Assembly: GCA_020199975.1 (NCBI GenBank)
Contig: JAIVJP010000017.1
Location: forward strand, 7,338-16,052
Source of the DNA: Acidobacteriota bacterium
GTDB lineage: Bacteria > Acidobacteriota > Blastocatellia > Pyrinomonadales > Pyrinomonadaceae
Direction: 5' to 3'
DNA length: 8,715 nucleotides
Shown: one piece after another, positions 1 to 6,558 of the stretch
Layout of the letters: the number at the start of each line of letters is the position of its first letter
How positions within the stretch are numbered: position 1 is the first letter of the stretch
Program-made: the position numbers and the translations under genes
Notes under the pieces: model-generated
What the model was told of the DNA's origin: nothing
The model's database searches: none
Seen by the model: only the letters and a program-made list of their open reading frames with translations

Positions 1-566
1 TACGTGTCCCGAAGGAAAACCTGGTTGGTGAAGAGGGCGAGGGATTCAAGATCGCGATGTTTGCCCTCGAGCAGGGTCGCTACACTGTTGCTGCCGGAGC
101 GACGGGCGTCATTCGCGCTTCGCGAGATGCTTCGGTCTCGTACGCCCTTCAACGGGAAACCTTCGGCACGAAGATCGCAAACCACCAACTGGTCAAACAG
201 AAGATTGCAGAGATGGAGGCCGACTACCAGATGGCCCATTTGCTGTGGTTGCGGGCGGGCTATCTAAAGAACACGGGACAAGCCAACGCTCGAGCGACCA
301 GCCTGGCGAAGTGGCAGGCGACTGTGAGGAGCGAAAAAGCGGCTTCCATGGCCATCGAGGTTCATGGGGCCAACGGTTATTCCAACGACTACCCTGTCGA
401 ACGTTACTTGCGCAACTGCAAAGCCGCGATCATCTACGAAGGAACCCGCGACATACACACGCTAATGCAAGCCGACTGGGCACTGGGTCTGAAGAGTGAG
501 AAGTCTGCGCGTAAGGGGTTGCCGCCCTGGAGTCCGCCAGACGCTCGCGTTGCAGCTGTTGATTGA
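1..566 (+). CDS. Acyl-CoA dehydrogenase, C-terminal part (5' end outside window)
   Basis: The gene runs in from the left edge. The first whole codon is at 3 and 187 residues are visible before the TGA at 564-566. The enzyme would oxidise an acyl-CoA thioester at the alpha-beta bond using FAD, passing electrons to an electron-transfer flavoprotein. The visible part is the C-terminal helical domain of the family: the entry segment LVGEEGEGFKIAM, the stretch RETFGTKIANHQLVKQKIAEM, the HGANGYSNDYPVERYLRN segment, and IIYEGTRDIH near the end. The glutamate of YEGT (codon 438-440) is at the position of the catalytic base in most acyl-CoA dehydrogenases. The YEGT-DIH form and surrounding residues recall glutaryl-CoA dehydrogenase as well as short-chain enzymes, so the substrate cannot be fixed. 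A basic and proline-containing tail of about 22 residues follows the conserved domain. It converges with the methyltransferase gene downstream. Confidence 0.93.
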   Translation, partial: RVPKENLVGEEGEGFKIAMFALEQGRYTVAAGATGVIRASRDASVSYALQRETFGTKIANHQLVKQKIAEMEADYQMAHLLWLRAGYLKNTGQANARATSLAKWQATVRSEKAASMAIEVHGANGYSNDYPVERYLRNCKAAIIYEGTRDIHTLMQADWALGLKSEKSARKGLPPWSPPDARVAAVD

Positions 567-576
567 CTGGAAGGAG

Positions 577-757
577 TTGTAGGGGCAGCACTCCCCATCT
601 ATCCGCAGATTACACAGATTACGCGGAAACACTTGGGCAGTAAGACGACGAAGTCAAAAACAATTTGTAGCAGTCCGTTTCTTTTAGTCTGTGTAATCTG
701 TGTAATCTGCGTAATCTGCGGATAGCACGGGGTGCCCCCGGAGGGACATCCCTACAA
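577..757. repeat. Long imperfect palindrome with 9-bp CAGATTAC units, between convergent genes
   Basis: This gap element folds on itself. The outer ends are TTGTAGGG (577-584) and its inverse CCCTACAA (750-757). The inner arms match perfectly over 15 bp: CTATCCGCAGATTAC (599-613) and GTAATCTGCGGATAG (711-725). The arms are made of short tandem units: CAGATTAC at 606 and 615 on the left, and GTAATCTG at 693, 702 and 711 on the right, spaced 9 bp. GC-rich stretches (582-597 and 728-745) lie between the outer and inner arms. About 60 bp of unstructured sequence lies in the centre. No reading frame is supported. The position between two converging genes would let the RNA hairpin protect or end either transcript, but no T-tract terminator is visible. 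It looks like a dispersed MITE- or REP-like repeat; copy number cannot be judged from this window. Confidence 0.8.
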
Positions 758-774
758 TTATCGATACGCAGCAC

Positions 775-1851
775 TTAGCGCTTGGCTTCGAAGATTCGGT
801 TGAACGGTGTCTCGGTAGCGCGGCGGAATTTGGTGAAGCCCGCAGCTAAGACCGTGTCTCGAATAGCATCCTCAGTGGCAACCGCCCCCAGTGCCGGGCC
901 ATTCAGGGCCATAGAATTTGCCGTGCAGCAAAGTGTAGATGCGCCGGTGAAAGTGCGCCCGATGATGTTGAAGTTTTCCTCAACGGTATTGCCTGCCATT
1001 GGCTCCACAATCAAAACTACACCGTCGTCGGCGAGCGTTGCAAACGCCCGCCTGCACGCGCTTACCGGGTCACCCATGTCGTGCAGGCAATCGAAAAAGG
1101 CAATCATGTCATATTGTTGATCCGGAAAGTCGCTGGCGTTAGCGACTTCGAAAGTCACGCGATCGGAAACGCCGGCATCTTTCGCGCGTTGACGCGCGGT
1201 ATCAATCGACTTTTTGTGATTATCAAAACCCCAGAACTTTGATGTCGGATAAGCCTGAGCCATGATAATCGTCGAAGAACCATGGCCGCAGCCGATGTCT
1301 GCAACCTTGCCCTCCGCCTTTAGTTTTTCCTCAACACCCGTGAGCGCGGGAATCCACGAAGCGACCAAATGCGTTGCATAACCCGGTCGGAAAAAGCGTT
1401 CCGTGCCTACAAAGAGGTCGGGATCATGTTCGCCCCAGAGCACGCCGCCACCGTTCTTGAATGCATTCTCAATTCGCGAGACTGCGGCCGTCATGGCTTT
1501 AACAACATAGAAACCGCCGCCCACAAAAAAAGGACTTGCTTCATCCGTCAGTGCCGCCGCCTGCTCTGGCGAAAGCGAATAGCGACCGCTCGCAGCGTCA
1601 TAGTCGACATATCCACCCGCTGCCTGGTTGATTAGCCACTCGCGAATATAGCGTTCGTTGGTGGAAGTTTTCTGGGCGAGCTCGGCAGGAGTTACCGGCC
1701 CATCGCCAGCCAACCCTTTGTAAAGCCCGAGCTTTTGCCCGATATAGACGAGTGACGAGCTCAGAGCAGCCCCAAAATCTCCTACAACCTTTCCAAGAAA
1801 CTCATTCATCTTGTCTTCGTTTATGGGTCGAATTTGACCTGCCGTTGCCAT
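775..1851 (-). CDS. SAM-dependent methyltransferase with N-terminal winged helix (Rv2258c-like)
   Basis: Complete gene of 358 residues. It should transfer a methyl group from S-adenosylmethionine to an unknown, probably small, acceptor in the cytoplasm. Residues about 15-107 look like the winged-helix dimerisation domain of the Mycobacterium Rv2258c-type family (KVVGDFGAALSSSLVYIGQK, LAQKTSTNERYIREWL). The Rossmann methyltransferase domain follows: motif I VADIGCGHG at 183-191, an acidic residue in FWGFDNH near 210 for the ribose, ASDFP near 239-243, and motif IV FFDCLHDMGDP at 252-262. The length is close to the roughly 350 residues of that family. The ATG at 1851 is set by a strong ribosome site, AGGAGGAGG (1858-1866 on the complement), six bases upstream. 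The gene is monocistronic, with its own promoter candidate, and converges with the acyl-CoA dehydrogenase. The acceptor cannot be predicted from neighbours. Confidence 0.9.
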   Translation of the reverse strand: MATAGQIRPINEDKMNEFLGKVVGDFGAALSSSLVYIGQKLGLYKGLAGDGPVTPAELAQKTSTNERYIREWLINQAAGGYVDYDAASGRYSLSPEQAAALTDEASPFFVGGGFYVVKAMTAAVSRIENAFKNGGGVLWGEHDPDLFVGTERFFRPGYATHLVASWIPALTGVEEKLKAEGKVADIGCGHGSSTIIMAQAYPTSKFWGFDNHKKSIDTARQRAKDAGVSDRVTFEVANASDFPDQQYDMIAFFDCLHDMGDPVSACRRAFATLADDGVVLIVEPMAGNTVEENFNIIGRTFTGASTLCCTANSMALNGPALGAVATEDAIRDTVLAAGFTKFRRATETPFNRIFEAKR

Positions 1852-1886
1852 TAAAAGCCTCCTCCTGTCTAAGAGCGGGTTGGGAT

Positions 1887-1914
1887 ATTGTAATGATGGC
1901 CGTTTTTATGCCAA
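1887..1914 (-). promoter_or_regulatory. Candidate sigma-70-type promoter of the methyltransferase gene
   Basis: On the complement, TTGGCA (1914-1909) and TACAAT (1892-1887) are separated by 16 bp. Each matches the housekeeping consensus at five of six bases. Transcription would start near 1880, leaving a leader of about 28 bases that holds the strong ribosome site. An overlapping alternative is TTGACT (1932-1927) with CATAAA (1910-1905), also 16 bp apart. Both lie just downstream of the broken receiver frame, so the methyltransferase does not need read-through from upstream genes. Confidence 0.5.
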
Positions 1915-1923
1915 CTCGACCCG

Positions 1924-2406
1924 TTAAGTCAAGAAAGCCCATGGTGGAATTTGGTCAGCATGCTTTGGCCAATTGCAGAACCGACGAGCGGGACCGCGGG
2001 CTCCGAGCTGGCTACCTGGAGCGGTGGAGGCGAGACCGGGTAACTCAACCAGGCCGGAGGCGCGCAAGAGGGTAGCCAGGGGCAAGCGCTTGGCGCGCCG
2101 CCCCTGGGTTACGTCAACAACACGACCCGCCCTGAAGGCTTCGCCGGCGGGTGATCCCCCGTTTTTATTCTCCTCTTGGGGCTTGGTGCGAAGCTCCTGA
2201 CGACGGGCAATCGCGCGAACAACTGTGTCTTCTACTAAACCGGGCATTGAAATGTCTGTTAAGACTACGTCGTAGTTCTCGACCTCCAAATAGGCCAACG
2301 CTTGCTCCGCTCGATCCGCTGCATGGCACTCGTAAGAGCTTGAGAAAAGCTCGTGGAGTGTATCGCGGATGTTGTTATCGTCGTCGACGATTAAGAGTGT
2401 GGCCAT
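1924..2406 (-). pseudogene. Truncated response-regulator receiver gene running into repeat sequence
   Basis: The frame from ATG 2406 to TAA 1924 encodes 160 residues. Residues 1-56 are a clear CheY-like receiver start: MATLLIVDDDNNIRDTLHEL with the acidic pair at D8-D9, and VVLTDISMPG with the phospho-acceptor aspartate D51. A receiver should go on for about 65 more residues, through the conserved Thr/Ser strand and the KP lysine. Here the match stops after MPG (near base 2239), and the rest (LVEDTVVRAIARRQELRTK, then Gly/Ala/Arg-rich text) is translated from the hairpin repeat and its flank. No output domain follows. I infer an insertion or rearrangement that removed the 3' half. A phosphorylation switch is very unlikely to work without the lost half, although a stable chimeric peptide cannot be excluded. 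An in-frame start at 2568 gives 54 more residues without family likeness. The gene lies 165 bp downstream of the PEP synthase, on the same strand. Confidence 0.7.
1985..2152. repeat. Hairpin-rich repeat cluster (alternating CCTGG and CCCGC type stems)
   Basis: At least two stems are clear. GTAGCCAGGGGC (2072-2083) pairs with GCCCCTGGGTTAC (2100-2112). The bases between them are two perfect palindromes, AAGCGCTT (2084-2091) and GGCGCGCC (2092-2099). ACCCGCC (2125-2131) pairs with GGCGGGT (2146-2152), with a small inner stem GAAG-G-CTTC. Upstream is a weaker copy: CTACCTGG (about 2011-2018) against CCGGGTAAC (about 2036-2044), preceded by a CGGGACCGCGGG stretch. TCAACCAG (2045-2052) recurs at 7326-7333 in the same position between stems, so this cluster and the one at 7248-7554 belong to one family. 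The repeat lies inside the open frame of the damaged receiver gene. Confidence 0.7.
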
Positions 2407-2411
2407 GAATT

Positions 2412-2417
2412 CTCTCC
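2412..2417 (-). promoter_or_regulatory. Ribosome binding site fixing the receiver start at 2406
   Basis: GGAGAG on the complement lies five bases before the ATG at 2406, where the receiver-family N-terminus MATLLIVDD begins. This supports 2406 over the far upstream in-frame start at 2568. Confidence 0.65.
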
Positions 2418-2524
2418 GGCGCTGCCCCGGCCTCAATCGAGCCAACAACAGCACAACCCTGGGAGGTTGAGCCTCAAGATTGACATGTTGCCCTAAAACG
2501 GCCTGGATGCAAGGGAGTTTTAAG

Positions 2525-2563
2525 AATTTCAGATTCCAGAACTGAGATCTCAAATCTGAGATT
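2525..2563. repeat. AT-rich inverted repeat after the PEP synthase gene
   Basis: AATTTCAGATT (2525-2535) and AATCTGAGATT (2553-2563) are inverted copies matching at 10 of 11 positions. Between them is a perfect 10-bp palindrome, TGAGATCTCA (2543-2552). It begins 8 bases past the PEP synthase stop (read on the complement), so it would form a hairpin at the 3' end of that transcript. No run of T follows on the complement strand, so a standard intrinsic terminator is not shown. The rest of the gap to 2411 holds nothing I recognise. Confidence 0.6.
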
Positions 2564-2571
2564 GTCACAGA

Positions 2572-5070
2572 CTAATCAGTCACCGTCTCGCTGAATGAGG
2601 TGGCCAGGCTCAGGCGTTCGATACGTGGTGCTATCGGCGGAATGCTTTTTTCTCTACTGGCATCCCCGGCCGCAAGCTCCGCTTCGGCTTCAAGTATTAT
2701 GTGAGTAGTTTGAAGAACCGTATCGGGATTTAGAGAGATTGATGAGATGCCTTTTTCCACAAGGAACCGGGCAAACTCAGGATAGTCTGAGGGTGCCTGA
2801 CCGCAAATTCCAATCTTCTTACCGGCTCGATGAGCTGCTTCGATTGCTAAGGGCACCATTCGTTCAACTGCCCCATCGCGCTCGTCGAACAGATGCGCCA
2901 CCATTTCCGAATCGCGATCAAGACCGAGCGTTAACTGCGTCAGATCATTTGATCCAATCGAATAGCCGTCGAAGACGCGCAGGAACTCATCGGCGTAAAT
3001 GACGTTGGCGGGCAGTTCGCACATCGCGTAGATCTCGAGTTCGTGCTTGCCCTGTTTTAGTCCAAACTCCGCCATCAGGCCGACGACCCGTTCCGCTTCC
3101 GCCACCGTGCGGCAGAAGGGGATCATGGCCTTCACGTTCACAAGGCCCATCTCATCGCGCACCCGCTCGAGCGCCAGGCATTCCAGCTTGAAACCTTCCC
3201 GGTAACGATCGTCGTAGTATCGCGACGCCCCGCGGAAGCCGAGCATCGGGTTCTCTTCCATCGGTTCAAACTCCTGACCACCAATCAACATGGCGTATTC
3301 GTTTGATTTGAAATCAGACATTCGCACTATCACCGGCTTTGGATAAAACGCCGCAGCGATACGACCAATACCTTCCGCCAAGCGGCGCACAAAAAAGTCG
3401 CGCGGATCCTCTTCTCCGATGCGACGCTCAATCTCGCGGACCACTTCAGGACTCTGCAGATGCGGGTAATGCACCAGGGCCATGGGATGGATGCCGATGT
3501 GATTGTTGATAATGAACTCCAGACGCGCGAGTCCCACTCCGTCATTCGGGAGCGAAGCCACCGCAAAGGCGTGATCCGGATCCCCGACGTTCATCATTAC
3601 CTGTGTGCGCGGCCTCTGTTCGTCGCCGACGACGCGCCGGTCAACGGCGAATTCAACCCTACCTTCATAGATATTTCCGTGTGCCCCTTCGGAACATGAA
3701 ACAGTCACGTCGACGCCGCTCGGCAAAACCTGAGTAGCGTTTCCAGTGCCCACAATGCAGGGAAGCCCCAGCTCCCGGCTGATAATGGCACTGTGACAAG
3801 TCCTACCGCCGCGGTCCGTAACAATTGCCGCGGCTCTTTTCATGATCGGTTCCCAGGCTGGGTCGGTCATCGAAGTTACCAGCACGTCACCTGCTTTGAA
3901 CTCCGCCAGGTGATCGGGGTCGGCCAAGACGTGAACGCGACCGTGACTGATCTTTTCGCCTACCGCAATGCCGGAAACGAGCGGCGCATTGTGGTCGCCG
4001 GTAAGTCTGTATGTTTCGATGTAGTTCTCGCGGTTGCTTGCGTGGACCGTTTCGGGCCGGGCCTGAAGAATAAAAAGTTCACCGGTATATCCGTCTTTGG
4101 CCCATTCAATGTCCATGGGCATGGAGCGGCCGGCGAGTGTTGAATAGTGTTCCTCGATCAGGCAGGCCCAGCGGGCGAGTTCCAAAACCTCGTAGTCCTT
4201 CAGCACGAATCGGCCACGTTGGGCCTCCACCACTTCGCGCGTGCGCGTTCCCCGTCCGTCGAGTCCGTAGACCATCTTCACTTCTTTGCCACCAAGTCGG
4301 CGGCTGACGATCGGACGAGCGCCGATTTGCAGGGTTGGTTTGAAGACAACCCACTCGTCAGGTGTGGCCATGCCCTGAACAATTGCTTCGCCCAGACCCC
4401 ATGCTCCGTTGATCACCACCACATCACGGAAACCTGATTCCGTATCCAGGGTGAACATCACACCTGAGCAAGCCTGGTCAGAGCGCACCATCGGCTGCAC
4501 ACCGATCGACAGCGCTACCTCGAAATGGTCAAAGTTGCGAGCGGCGCGATAGGAAATCGCTCGATCAGTCCAAAGCGACGCGAAACAACGGTGGCAGGCC
4601 TCAATCAGCCGATCTTCGCCGCGCACGTTCAGGAGCGTGTCTTGTTGTCCCGCAAAGGAAGCATCAGGAAGATCTTCCGCAGTGGCTGACGAGCGCACGG
4701 CGACTTCTGTCAAGTTACCCACTCGCTCACATAGTCGCTGGTAGGCGTCGATGATGGCGTCGTGCACCGCCTTGGGCAGAGGCGTGTCGAGCATAAGAGC
4801 GCGTGCCTCGCGGCCCGCGTCGTTGAGGGCCCGGATGTCGTTGTGATCGAGTCCGCTCATCAATTCGCGCAACTGTTCACCCAGACCGTTAGTCAGCAGC
4901 AGCAGACGGTAAGCTTCGCTCGTCGTGGCAAAGCCATCGACCGCGCGGACACCGCGCGGCAGCAGTGCACGAAACAGTTCGCCCAGGCTGGCGCACTTGC
5001 CGCCGACGAGTTGGACGTCCCCTGCGCCCACTTCACTCAAGTCGAGCACGAGAGGTTTGGAAGTTTTCAT
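2572..5070 (-). CDS. ppsA: Phosphoenolpyruvate synthase (pyruvate, water dikinase)
   Basis: Complete, 832 residues; the E. coli enzyme has 792. It makes PEP, AMP and phosphate from pyruvate, ATP and water, the entry step of gluconeogenesis from three-carbon acids. Three domains are visible in order. The ATP-grasp nucleotide-binding domain covers about 15-345 (LVGGKCASLGEL, AVRSSATAEDLPDASFAGQQDT, ELFILQARPETV). The swivelling phosphohistidine domain is at about 375-470, with GGRTCHSAIISRELGLPCIVG and catalytic His426. The PEP/pyruvate TIM barrel is at about 490-795 (GVGLARLEFI, EENPMLGFRGASRY, IGSNDLTQLTLGLDRDS, GICGQAPSDYP with catalytic Cys756). All key residues are present. After the barrel there is an extra tail of about 35 residues rich in Ala, Glu and Ser. 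The start is supported by GGAGAT (5078-5083 on the complement), seven bases upstream. It is divergent from glpX. The damaged receiver gene lies downstream on the same strand. Confidence 0.97.
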   Translation of the reverse strand: MKTSKPLVLDLSEVGAGDVQLVGGKCASLGELFRALLPRGVRAVDGFATTSEAYRLLLLTNGLGEQLRELMSGLDHNDIRALNDAGREARALMLDTPLPKAVHDAIIDAYQRLCERVGNLTEVAVRSSATAEDLPDASFAGQQDTLLNVRGEDRLIEACHRCFASLWTDRAISYRAARNFDHFEVALSIGVQPMVRSDQACSGVMFTLDTESGFRDVVVINGAWGLGEAIVQGMATPDEWVVFKPTLQIGARPIVSRRLGGKEVKMVYGLDGRGTRTREVVEAQRGRFVLKDYEVLELARWACLIEEHYSTLAGRSMPMDIEWAKDGYTGELFILQARPETVHASNRENYIETYRLTGDHNAPLVSGIAVGEKISHGRVHVLADPDHLAEFKAGDVLVTSMTDPAWEPIMKRAAAIVTDRGGRTCHSAIISRELGLPCIVGTGNATQVLPSGVDVTVSCSEGAHGNIYEGRVEFAVDRRVVGDEQRPRTQVMMNVGDPDHAFAVASLPNDGVGLARLEFIINNHIGIHPMALVHYPHLQSPEVVREIERRIGEEDPRDFFVRRLAEGIGRIAAAFYPKPVIVRMSDFKSNEYAMLIGGQEFEPMEENPMLGFRGASRYYDDRYREGFKLECLALERVRDEMGLVNVKAMIPFCRTVAEAERVVGLMAEFGLKQGKHELEIYAMCELPANVIYADEFLRVFDGYSIGSNDLTQLTLGLDRDSEMVAHLFDERDGAVERMVPLAIEAAHRAGKKIGICGQAPSDYPEFARFLVEKGISSISLNPDTVLQTTHIILEAEAELAAGDASREKSIPPIAPRIERLSLATSFSETVTD

Positions 5071-5394
5071 CTGTCTGATCTCCGAGAGCAGGTCGTCAAT
5101 GGTGTGGCTGTGGTCGAGCCCACGAGTTTATCCCAACACGTGCATTGCCGTCGATGCCATGGCCGAGAGCAGCGAAGATTTTGTGTAGCGCTATTTGGAC
5201 CCGGTCGGCTACCCGCTCCACGGTTCTGATGTTGCTGAGTGTCCGCTGTTCGCGCCAAAGAGCACCAGCACCAATCAACTACCAAGGCTACAAATTCCCG
5301 GAACGCTCTGTTAGTATGAGGCCGCACTTCTTCATCTGCGAACGGCGGCAATCTTCACTGTTTCGCAGCCAATTCCGGAATCAGGAGAGATGAA
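5071..5394. other. Divergent intergenic region between ppsA and glpX
   Basis: This 324-bp gap separates two gluconeogenic genes reading away from each other and must hold both start regions. At the ends lie the ppsA ribosome site (complement 5078-5083) and the glpX ribosome site AGGAGAG (5383-5389). A perfect 8-bp palindrome TAGCGCTA (5186-5193) and a CACGTG hexamer near 5139-5144 are possible protein sites but are short enough to be chance. A weak -10-like TAGTAT (5312-5317) precedes glpX without a good -35. Frames of 60-94 codons on the complement begin only with TTG and show no family likeness, so I do not call a gene. Confidence 0.5.
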
Positions 5395-6444
5395 ATGGGT
5401 CACGAGCTAAAGACAGAGCGCGAGCTGTCTCTGGATTTCTTGCGAGTATGCGAGGCGGCTGCGATTTCTTCAGCACGCACTATGGGCCAAGGCGACCGGA
5501 AGTATTCAGATCACGTCGCGGTCGAGGCCATGCGCGAGGTCATGGACACAGTGCCGATGCGCGGGCGTATCGTTATCGGTGAGGGCGAGCGCGACGAAGC
5601 CCCTATGCTTTACATCGGCGAAGAAGTGGGCGGTGGTTTTGGCGTAAGCGAAGAATTAGCGGAGTCGTGTCCTGAAGTGGACATTGCTGTCGATCCACTT
5701 GAAGGCACGAACCTCTGCGCCCTAGGCGCCAACAACGCCATTGCCGTGCTGGCGGCTGCCGAGCGCGGGGGGCTGCTTAACGCGCCTGACATTTACATGG
5801 ATAAGATTGTAGTTGGGCCTTCCTCACGAGGAGTCATCGATCTTGATGCTCCCGTCAAAGATAATCTGAAGAACATCGCCCGCCGGCTGGGTCGCGACGT
5901 CGAAGACTTGACGGTCATTGTTCTTGACCGTTCGCGGCATAGGAAATTGATCGCCGATGTCCGGGAAGCAGGGGCCCGCATACGTCTGATTGGAGACGGC
6001 GACCTTTCTGCGGGCATCTCCGCGGCTGTCGCCGGAACAAATATCCATGCCCTAATCGGCATTGGGGGGGCGCCAGAGGGTGTGATTACCGCAGCCGCTA
6101 TGAAGTGTCTGAACGGAGAGATCCAGGCAAGACTTGTGTTTGATCACGACCGGTTGGGTGTTGACAAGAGCAAGGTGCCGGCGAAGGAGCTAGTGCTCGA
6201 ACGTCTAGAATCAATGGGAATCAAAGATCCGAACAAGATTTATGACACCAATGACCTGGCGCCGGGCAAGAAAATAATTTTCGCAGCCACGGGCGTGACC
6301 GACGGCGCGTTGCTCAAGGGCGTGAGATTTTTTGGGGCAGGGAAACGAACTCACTCAGTGGTAATGACAACCGAGTCGCGGCACATTCGGTTTGTTGATA
6401 CGCTGCATATTGAGGGTGGGCCGGACACGGTCATTAGGTTTTAG
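5395..6444 (+). CDS. glpX: Fructose-1,6-bisphosphatase, class II
   Basis: Complete, 349 residues, close to the usual 320-345 of GlpX proteins. It removes the 1-phosphate of fructose-1,6-bisphosphate to give fructose-6-phosphate, a one-way step of gluconeogenesis, and needs divalent metal. Family motifs are intact. An N-terminal ARTMGQGDRKYSD segment carries an early metal-site aspartate. GEGERDEAPMLYIGEEVG covers 62-79. DPLEGTN at 100-106 has the metal ligands D100 and E103. GIGGAPEGVITAAAMKCLNG at 222-241 has E228. The C-terminal ATGVTDGALLKGVRF segment is also conserved. Some bacterial GlpX enzymes also take sedoheptulose-1,7-bisphosphate; this cannot be decided here. The start follows AGGAGAG with five bases between. 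The gene stands alone on its strand, divergent from ppsA, and its stop codon abuts a palindromic repeat. Confidence 0.97.
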   Translation: MGHELKTERELSLDFLRVCEAAAISSARTMGQGDRKYSDHVAVEAMREVMDTVPMRGRIVIGEGERDEAPMLYIGEEVGGGFGVSEELAESCPEVDIAVDPLEGTNLCALGANNAIAVLAAAERGGLLNAPDIYMDKIVVGPSSRGVIDLDAPVKDNLKNIARRLGRDVEDLTVIVLDRSRHRKLIADVREAGARIRLIGDGDLSAGISAAVAGTNIHALIGIGGAPEGVITAAAMKCLNGEIQARLVFDHDRLGVDKSKVPAKELVLERLESMGIKDPNKIYDTNDLAPGKKIIFAATGVTDGALLKGVRFFGAGKRTHSVVMTTESRHIRFVDTLHIEGGPDTVIRF

Positions 6445-6557
6445 ATTGCCAATTTGCCGATTTTAAGGCACGTGAGGGAAATCAGTGCCGAGTCGTTTAC
6501 ATCAGAAATCGAAGATCGGAAACCGCAAATTGGCAATTGGCAATCGGCAATTGACAA
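6445..6557. repeat. Palindromic repeat with tandem 7-bp TTGGCAA units
   Basis: ATTGCCAATTTGC (6445-6457), starting on the base after the glpX stop, is the exact inverse of GCAAATTGGCAAT (6525-6537). The right arm continues as four tandem 7-bp units, TTGGCAA, TTGGCAA, TCGGCAA and TTGACAA (6530-6557). The left arm has one and a half units. About 67 bp lie between the arms, with a further small inverted pair around CCGATTTT (6458-6465) and AAATCGAAGATCGG (6506-6519). It fills the whole gap between glpX and the DUF2085 gene and could fold at the end of the glpX transcript. Its last unit contains a perfect TTGACA hexamer (6551-6556), but no good -10 follows it. Confidence 0.75.
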
Positions 6558-6558
6558 T

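Noticed and set aside
264..458. Complement-strand frame inside the acyl-CoA dehydrogenase
   Set aside because: It is a shadow of the conserved coding strand without its own start signals.
606..718. Repeated CAGATTAC/GTAATCTG units considered as a CRISPR array
   Set aside because: Units are 8-9 bp, contiguous and in inverted arms, with no uniform spacers.
775..2406. A two-gene signalling unit of receiver plus methyltransferase
   Set aside because: The receiver is broken, and the methyltransferase has its own promoter and ribosome site. Nothing links their functions.
2407..2568. N-terminal extension of the receiver frame from 2568
   Set aside because: The 54 residues show no domain likeness, while ATG 2406 has a good ribosome site and begins exactly at the receiver fold.
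5096..5351. Complement-strand frames of 60 and 94 codons upstream of ppsA
   Set aside because: Both begin only at TTG codons, lack a ribosome site and have no recognisable domain; the longer one also overlaps the ppsA start in another frame.
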